Below are positions 58,621-64,000 of a DNA stretch of 64,000 nt, piece by piece. The notes beneath the pieces are model-generated. The model was not told the origin of the DNA. It made no database searches and was given only the letters and a program-made list of their open reading frames with translations. The translations under genes were made by a program, and so were the position numbers. Each line of letters begins with the position of its first letter. Positions within the stretch are counted from its first letter, which is position 1. Source of the DNA: Isoetes taiwanensis (taxonomy: Eukaryota; Streptophyta; Lycopodiopsida; Isoetales; Isoetaceae); assembly GCA_021234155.1 (NCBI GenBank), contig JAJEKV010000008.1, positions 1,631,521 through 1,695,520 of the forward strand. The letters run 5' to 3'.

Positions 58621-61274
58621 GCTACTTGCCAGAGATGATGGGACATCATTGATCATTATGCTTTATTTGTAAGATAATAATCTAAGCATTCAATGCAAAT
58701 GCAGGCGTGAAACCCTCCAATTATTATCATATATTCTTTCGATATATACGCTGTGGTGTGTGGGATAATAGATAAATCCAATTTTCTACATCATGTGGTT
58801 GACTATCCCATCACTAATATATGATACTTATTCAAATTTATTTAAGCTTTGCAAACTTAACATGTGCCAATAGAACTAAGGGGAGATTGGGTCTCTTAGA
58901 TTATCATTGATCACCAATTATATCCTTAAATTTACTTGAAGCATTGCCCTGGCAAATGTGCAAGTGCTAAAACTTTACACATGGTATCATCAAGTAGATT
59001 CAGCTTTCACAAGCATTCCTAAAGAAGATGGATTTTATTCTTGCAATTGTGTGGTAGTTTCTAAGGATTTATGTTAAGCAAAAGTTGTTGTACGCAGACC
59101 CGTGCTTCACATTATTCTATATTTCAAATGGGCAAACTGAAGCAATGCACTGGAAAATTTGCCTAACATTTGCGAGTGCTAAAAAATGACACATGATATC
59201 ACCAAGGAGATTTGAGTTCACTAGTTGTAGCTGCCACTGGCTTCTAAAGAAGATGGATGCAATTTTATTGTAGATGCCAAGGATTTATATTAACCAGAAG
59301 GACTCTAATATACCAGGAGTATTTGTTCCTTGTACATCTTCATTAGCATATGCAATTTGCAGGAGATTGAGCAAAAGTAGAAGCCATTCATAGGCTTTGC
59401 GTTTAGGAGGGCCATTGAAACATTGACTATCATAAACCTTAAATTGCAATACAACTCCTCAATTAGATTCTACTCTTGTAATTCCACCCCCCATCGAAAA
59501 TATGCCGGAAATCCAAAAACATGGAGTAAAAACAAGAAAAAGTGCTACAATGAAAGAAAAACCCCAACAAATTGCCAAAAAACAGCCAAAATTTGGCTTT
59601 TTAGCGTTTTTTCGACGGGGGAAGGAGCCTACTATGTTGATGGGACGTGCACTCTCAAGAGATTGAGCAAATATACAAGCCATTCATGGAAGGCTTTGTA
59701 ATCTGATAGAATAATACTTCAGGTAGACAAGATTTTGGAATCAAACCTATTCCAGATTTTTGTGTCCAACCTTATTTGTCTCCAAAACAAGATGCCCTGA
59801 TGATAAAAAGAAAGCACGAAGGAAAAAGAATGGGAAAAAAGATGAGGGAAAAACCCTGTCCTTTTTTTAAGACCCGAGAGAAGCCGAGGAATTTTCTAGC
59901 ACTTTGTAAATTAACAAGTTGTAGATCTCAAAAATAGCATATCTAATGGACAATAAACATTTTTGCTCTCACTAATGTGGATGTCCATGGGGATAAACTA
60001 GAATGGTAGGAATTTTTGTAGGGAAAAATACAAGCCCGCTACTCCGCCCTAAGAAATAAAATTAAAAAAAGAAAAATAAAAAAAGAGAAAACTACCAAAA
60101 TACCCTGAGAAGTTTATGTAATTACCAAGATGCCCATATGAGTTTTAAAATTACCAAAATTCCCTTGAATCAAATAAATACATTATAAAACAAACATACA
60201 AACAAATTACAACTTTATCTCTACACATCAAACTTAATTACCAAAATACCCCTGCACACCAAAGTTAGTTACCTAAATACCATTACATAACAACTACACC
60301 AAACTTAATCAATCTACACCAAACTTAATGACGAAAATGCCCTACACACCAAATTTAATTATCGTAACCAAATTTAATTTCCGACGATTTCAGGCCTTGT
60401 TTTTTTCAGGTGATTTTGGGATCGAGATTTCTAGCACCGGGTTTAGCCACCGTGTTTTTCTTAGGACTGTGATCAGGTCCCTCCGCCTGATGAAGGACCT
60501 CTCTTCTGTAAGCTTTTGTTGTAAGTTTTGTTGGGATGAAGGACGCCCTCACGAAAGCTCTGAAGCTTTGTTCCGGGCCTAAGTCAGGGTAAGCTTTAGT
60601 GTAAGCTTTGTAAGCTTTGATCTCTGAAACAAACTACTTTATGCCATGTGCCATAGCCGGAAGCTTTGCAAGCTTTGTTCCGGTAAAGTAGCATGAATGG
60701 CTGATCTTCAGCTAAAGAATCTTGAAACCTACATAAATGAGAAGAGAAACAACAGATTAAGCGGCCTTTCACAGCAGTTCTTCTCAGGGTAGTTCAAGAA
60801 TGAGGAAATTTTTTGGGTTAGATTTGAATAATGATATGAAACCTACGCCATCAAGGTTCTCAGATACAAAATACCCATACACACCAAACTTAATGACCAA
60901 AATGCTCTTAAATACCAATCTTACTCAATCTACAATAATTTCTCAAAAATAGAAGTTTGAATTCAACAAAGAGATCACAGACGTCACAATCATCACTAAA
61001 TTAGAGCCCTACAACTGTGGGCATTGTGTCCCTTTCCATGACACCAAGAAAAAAGAATTGATTCCTGAATGGGAAAACTTACCTCTACTTTTCAATTTTG
61101 TTGCATACCTTTACTTCCCAATTTCGCTGCTAATATATCCATAGACAAAGCTGTGTGGAAATGTCGCAAATACTTCTGGCCACATCCATAACCAGAGCCT
61201 CCAAAGTTTTTTTAGCTCGATTTTGTGAATGTGCCGTTGGAGTCATATTTGGTATTTGGTACATACTAGTGTAG
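58621..61274. other. Non-coding stretch
   Basis: No gene that I can support. Several diffuse 'AAATTACCAAAAT.CCC' units lie at 60110-60370 and again near 60890, a degenerate tandem pattern. 'GTAAGCTTTG' recurs at 60505-60680. Short open frames (59423-59701, 60328-60582) show no domain. Confidence 0.4.
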
Positions 61275-61443
61275 GGGCAGTTTGGAAGGGGAAACTTCCG
61301 GGAGCAGGAAGTTTCTGGGAGAAGCTTGCCCTGGCAGCGCCACCGAGAGCAGCGGCAACCGCAAGCAGCGCCGCCGCCAGGGCAAGTTTCTCCCAGAAAG
61401 CCTTTGCGACCGAAGTTTCCCTCCATAACCTTAACGGACCCTC
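61275..61443. mobile_element. GC-rich foldback (MITE-like) element
   Basis: Bases 61275-61337 and 61377-61443 are inverted copies. The best part is TCTGGGAGAAGCTTGCCCTGG (left) against CCAGGGCAAGTTTCTCCCAGA (right), one mismatch. Pairing continues outward to GGGGCAGTTTGGAAGGGGAAAC against the complement of GTTTCCCTCC..GGACCC. The short loop (about 40 bases) is extremely GC-rich (GCGGCAACCGCAAGCAGC). Termini of the GGG.C.GTTTGG type are common in plant MITEs. I do not see a clear target duplication. The open frames over it on both strands are products of the palindrome. A transcribed copy would form a long hairpin RNA. Confidence 0.75.
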
Positions 61444-62139
61444 AAATTTCTTCAGCCTTCCTTTAATTCGGCTTTCCCTGTAATAAGTTCTTATCTGGAT
61501 CTGTTAGGCAAACGAGAAGTATGGGCATTGGAACATGGATTGGCAGAGTTTTTCCAGATTTAGGTGATGGTGTTGGCAAACAAACAACGTGCAAATGTCG
61601 AAGTTCCGGAAATGAAAAAAGGCAAGATCTAGCATGAAAGAGGATTTTTGCTATGAAGCTCCTTCCAAGGGAAGCTTTGATCCGATGAAGCTCCAACGAT
61701 CTCTAGCCTAAAGCAATCTCTAGAAATAGAGTATTAGTCGCTCACAATCTCTGCCAGGCCTTGATCTGGAACCGTCAAAGAAACAAACATAAAACAGAAG
61801 CAGGGCGCAGACCTTGGCGGAGCGCACCACGTCGCCACTAGAAACTGTGACTCTAAAAGTTACCTTAAAAAAAAAACGTCTGAAACCTTAGGAAATTTAA
61901 GGCTCCCAAAGGTTACGGTAAATTAATTATCATATCACCTACTATACACAGGGGCATTTTAGGGGCATTTTAGTAATTACATAATAAACGTTAGCTTGAA
62001 ATTACTGTTAAATTCTGTTTATTTATAGAGCAGAAAATCTTCCAGGTTTCACGGAGTGGCACCCCAACAAAACTTTCATGCTCCTGTCGCGAGCACATCC
62101 CTGCTTTGAAAGCAACACTCTGCTTTGATTCCGGCACTA
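61444..62139. other. Spacer, no gene
   Basis: No gene that I can support. The minus frame at 61991-62197 continues the decayed U-box region but has no recognisable domain itself. A GGGGCATTTTA direct repeat lies at about 61951-61972. Confidence 0.35.
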
Positions 62140-62560
62140 CTCTCACAATTTTGGCTTCTTCAATCGAAGACGATGTTGCAGTTTCGTTGCCTCCCACAAA
62201 TGGGTTTTTCTAGATCTGCCAATCATCCTTCTCTGCTCCAACCCCAAATATTGAGACAGAGCGTTTACCATTACTGGAATAGCTCCTTAGTGCAATGCTG
62301 GATTTTTCTCACCATTTGTTCCCAAAGATCTAAGACATTTAGAGCCTCTTGAGACAGTTTTTACAAGGAGAATGTTCTGTAAATCGGAATTGATTTTCTC
62401 AATGCTTGCCCTATCATAAATCTGCCCTGTGCTTAAAGTTACACGCTCTCGCATAAGCTCCAACCTTCGGCATTGGAAATACTACGAGATTCTTCGGCCA
62501 TAGCTGAACCGAGCGATCCAAAAACATAGAAGCAAGTTTTCCTTGTCATCGCCCGCCATA
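62140..62560 (-). pseudogene. U-box E3 ligase fragment, decayed
   Basis: Read on the minus strand from about 62465 the frame gives LELMRERVTLSTGQIYDRAS followed by IEK. This is the central part of the plant U-box (usual form LELM.DPV.LSTGQTYDR..IEKW), the E2-binding domain of PUB-type ubiquitin ligases. The Trp that should follow IEK is lost and the reading turns into INSDLQ. Upstream VVFPMPK may be the degraded start of the box. Downstream, across frames, VLDLWEQMVRKIQHCTKE and GAIPVMVNAL resemble armadillo-repeat sequence of PUB proteins. The region is far too short (about 140 codons against several hundred), has stops, and lies head-to-head with the DDAH gene 320 bases away. Confidence 0.6.
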
Positions 62561-62880
62561 GCCATTCAACAGGATCCGCCATTCAACAAAATCCTTCGTC
62601 GAAAAAATTTCTCCCTTACGTAATTTCAGCTAACATTTATTAAGTTTGATTTTTCAGGCGGTCGGGATTCCGTCTGAAAATTGTTTGGCGGCCCCGCCAG
62701 CCTCGGCGGAGCACTCGCCTAAAAATTATAGGGTTGATAGTTTTCCCTAAAAAAATAAGAGGCGAGAAATCACATATTGCATTTTGCACTGTGAAAGGAC
62801 ATCGATGCGCATGGCTATGGCGATGCTAGCTGGTCAGTACTCACATTTGTTTTGCTAAAACGATGTAGCGATTAACCTCT

Positions 62881-63248
62881 ATGAATTCAACTCGTACAGC
62901 TAGCACTCTGGAAGTAGCAGCATCTCCTAAGCCACGGTTCGCAATAGTGCGAGGTGTGCCCGAAACATTTCCTCAATGTCTTACTATAAACAAACCGCAT
63001 TCCCCCATTAGTGTGAATATTGCCAAACAGCAACATTCTGCCTACATTCGCATTTTAAAAGGTATGTCTTCTGAAATATCAATTCAAGCTTATCTCCTTC
63101 GGTTAAATGGCTTATTCTATTTTACTCATTCCCCACAGATTTGGTGCAGGAAATTATCCATATACCTGCAGATGATGCGTATCCTGATTGTCCTTTTGTG
63201 GAGGACGCTGCCATTGTTTTGGGTTCCAGAGCTCTGATTACACGGCCA
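62881..63248 (+). CDS. DDAH: DDAH (dimethylarginine dimethylaminohydrolase), 5' exons
   Basis: DDAH hydrolyses N-omega-methylated arginines to citrulline and methylamines, and is a cytosolic member of the guanidino-group-modifying (pentein) superfamily. Exon 1 is 62881-63061 (ATG preceded by an in-frame TAG, donor AAAG|GTATGT) and contains PRFAIVRGVPETFPQCL and NIAKQQHSAYIRILK. Exon 2 is 63139-63248 (acceptor CCCCACAG, donor CCA|GTATGT) with IHIPADDAYPDCPFVEDAA and IVLGSRALITRP. The intron is 77 bases and phase 1. The 97 codons align with the N-terminal third of the family: 'VR.vPe', 'a..QH..Y...L', 'lPaD...PDC.FVED.av....ALITRP'. The Glu-Asp of FVED is the substrate-guanidinium-binding pair. 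The catalytic His and Cys come from exons that must lie past 63249; a possible start of exon 3 near 63337 (CCCAG|GGCATG) is unconvincing. No break is seen, so this is probably a live gene cut by the window edge. Confidence 0.85.
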
Positions 63249-64000
63249 GTATGTTGTTTAGCGTAGTATTTTATATTCTCTAAAAAGTGTATGTCTTTAT
63301 TGTCATAAGCACATGTTCTTTGATATATTATCCCAGGGCATGCACCCATCAGTTGCATGTTTGTATGCGTGATCACTCAGAATAGCATATTCTTAGAGAA
63401 ACCGTCACAAAAGAACCAAGTACCACTTTCCTATATTGGCATGGTAAAGTAAGCTTTGGAGGCATCATCATTTCTGCTAAACCACCCCATCACAGTCATC
63501 TTGATTATTTCAAAATTCTTTGTTGCCTTGCCTTGGAGGAGAGTTGTTGGGTGAAGGTAATATTATTCAGTCACAAATGCCATATAAAGGCTGGGGTACC
63601 TGTGTGTGTTCTCTGATAAAAGTTTAGAAATATAATTACTGGTCAGCTCTTTTAGTAGAATAAGCCAATTCAACACGCTTGGCTTCTTACAGCTTTGGAA
63701 CTTAGTTTGGCAGGTAGCTATTGTGCTTCGTTAAGAAGCCTTCTTGTTCTTATGTAATGCACAATTGGTATATAGGTAGGAAATGTACTCTGATAGCTAA
63801 ATTTATCGGCAGACTCAGGAAAGTTATGATGGTATTCTTCCAGTTGTATGGTACTCACCAAAGATCAGTAGATAATCAATATAAGGAAGTTGGACAAAAC
63901 AAGTTATTGTAAGATGCTTCATATAAGAAGAGAGCACCTAAAGGGATTAGGCGACATATGAGATTTAGGTTGAAGTTTCTGGACCAGGTTTTCTACCTAG
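63249..64000 (+). other. Intron sequence of the DDAH gene, to the window edge
   Basis: The stretch follows the donor of DDAH exon 2. It is AT-rich with frequent TTTT..AG runs as in plant introns. I do not recognise the next conserved DDAH block ('GHPSRR.E...') in any frame, so exon 3 is probably outside the window. Confidence 0.45.

Noticed and set aside
61130-61483. Open frames on both strands, Cys- or Ala-rich
   Set aside because: They are readings of the foldback arms and GC-rich loop, not a gene.

Overview
The window looks like nuclear DNA of a land plant with a large, transposon-rich genome. It is AT-rich, has spliced genes with GT..AG introns and plant-type protein families, and is dominated by layered mobile elements. 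Three features hint at a non-flowering lineage such as a fern, lycophyte or bryophyte: LINEs that end in (TTCTA)n tails rather than poly(A), DUF7869-type elements, and a DDAH gene. This placement is an inference, not a demonstration.

Host-like genes are few. An intact short DUF962/Mpo1-like ORF lies on the minus strand at 8232-8576. A DDAH gene (dimethylarginine dimethylaminohydrolase) starts at 62881 on the plus strand; its first two exons are clear and the rest runs out of the window. Beside it, on the opposite strand, is a decayed U-box fragment (about 62140-62560). Three consecutive phase-0 exons of an unrecognised gene lie at 46041-46414 (-). A single candidate exon lies at 2111-2228 (-).

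The left third (4-26 kb) is mostly one LINE family, present in at least five copies: a 5'-truncated copy at 4212-4598 with an 18-bp target duplication, a minus copy from about 8950 to 11240, copy A at about 17.8-21.9 kb, copy B at about 42.0-44.6 kb, and a 3'-less copy at about 24.2-26.1 kb. Copies A and B are each followed by the same fragment of a DUF7869-type transposase gene, so LINE plus flank was duplicated. An L1-type LINE tail with its own target duplication sits inside a long-inverted-repeat element at 11969-13279.

The middle (26.8-49.1 kb) reads as a nest. A Ty3/gypsy element (gag, protease and start of RT at 26833-29437; rest of RT, RNase H and 3' LTR at 47242-49130) is split in the middle of RT. 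The two halves join on a duplicated AAGTG, and the 17.8-kb insert has TG..CA ends that match a reverse-oriented LTR of a related family. Inside that insert is the most interesting cargo: a decayed DNA-transposon-like region. It carries a transposase-like gene (37.6-39.7 kb, motifs SDG..FK and HGKG..DG..KR), a bacterial-type N6/N4 DNA methyltransferase-like gene (29.9-32.5 kb), and clusters of the palindrome CTATGCGCGCATAG. A 4.0-kb Helitron with both ends recognisable (32704-36705) and an L1 tail (30961-31690) are inserted between and within these genes.

The right third (49-64 kb) holds a second Helitron 3' end (50013-50040), long AT-rich stretches with no gene that I can support, an L1 reverse transcriptase remnant with its endonuclease on the wrong side (57.0-58.6 kb), a GC-rich foldback element (61275-61443), and the U-box/DDAH pair. 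Almost all transposon ORFs are frameshifted, so the window is mainly a record of old insertions.
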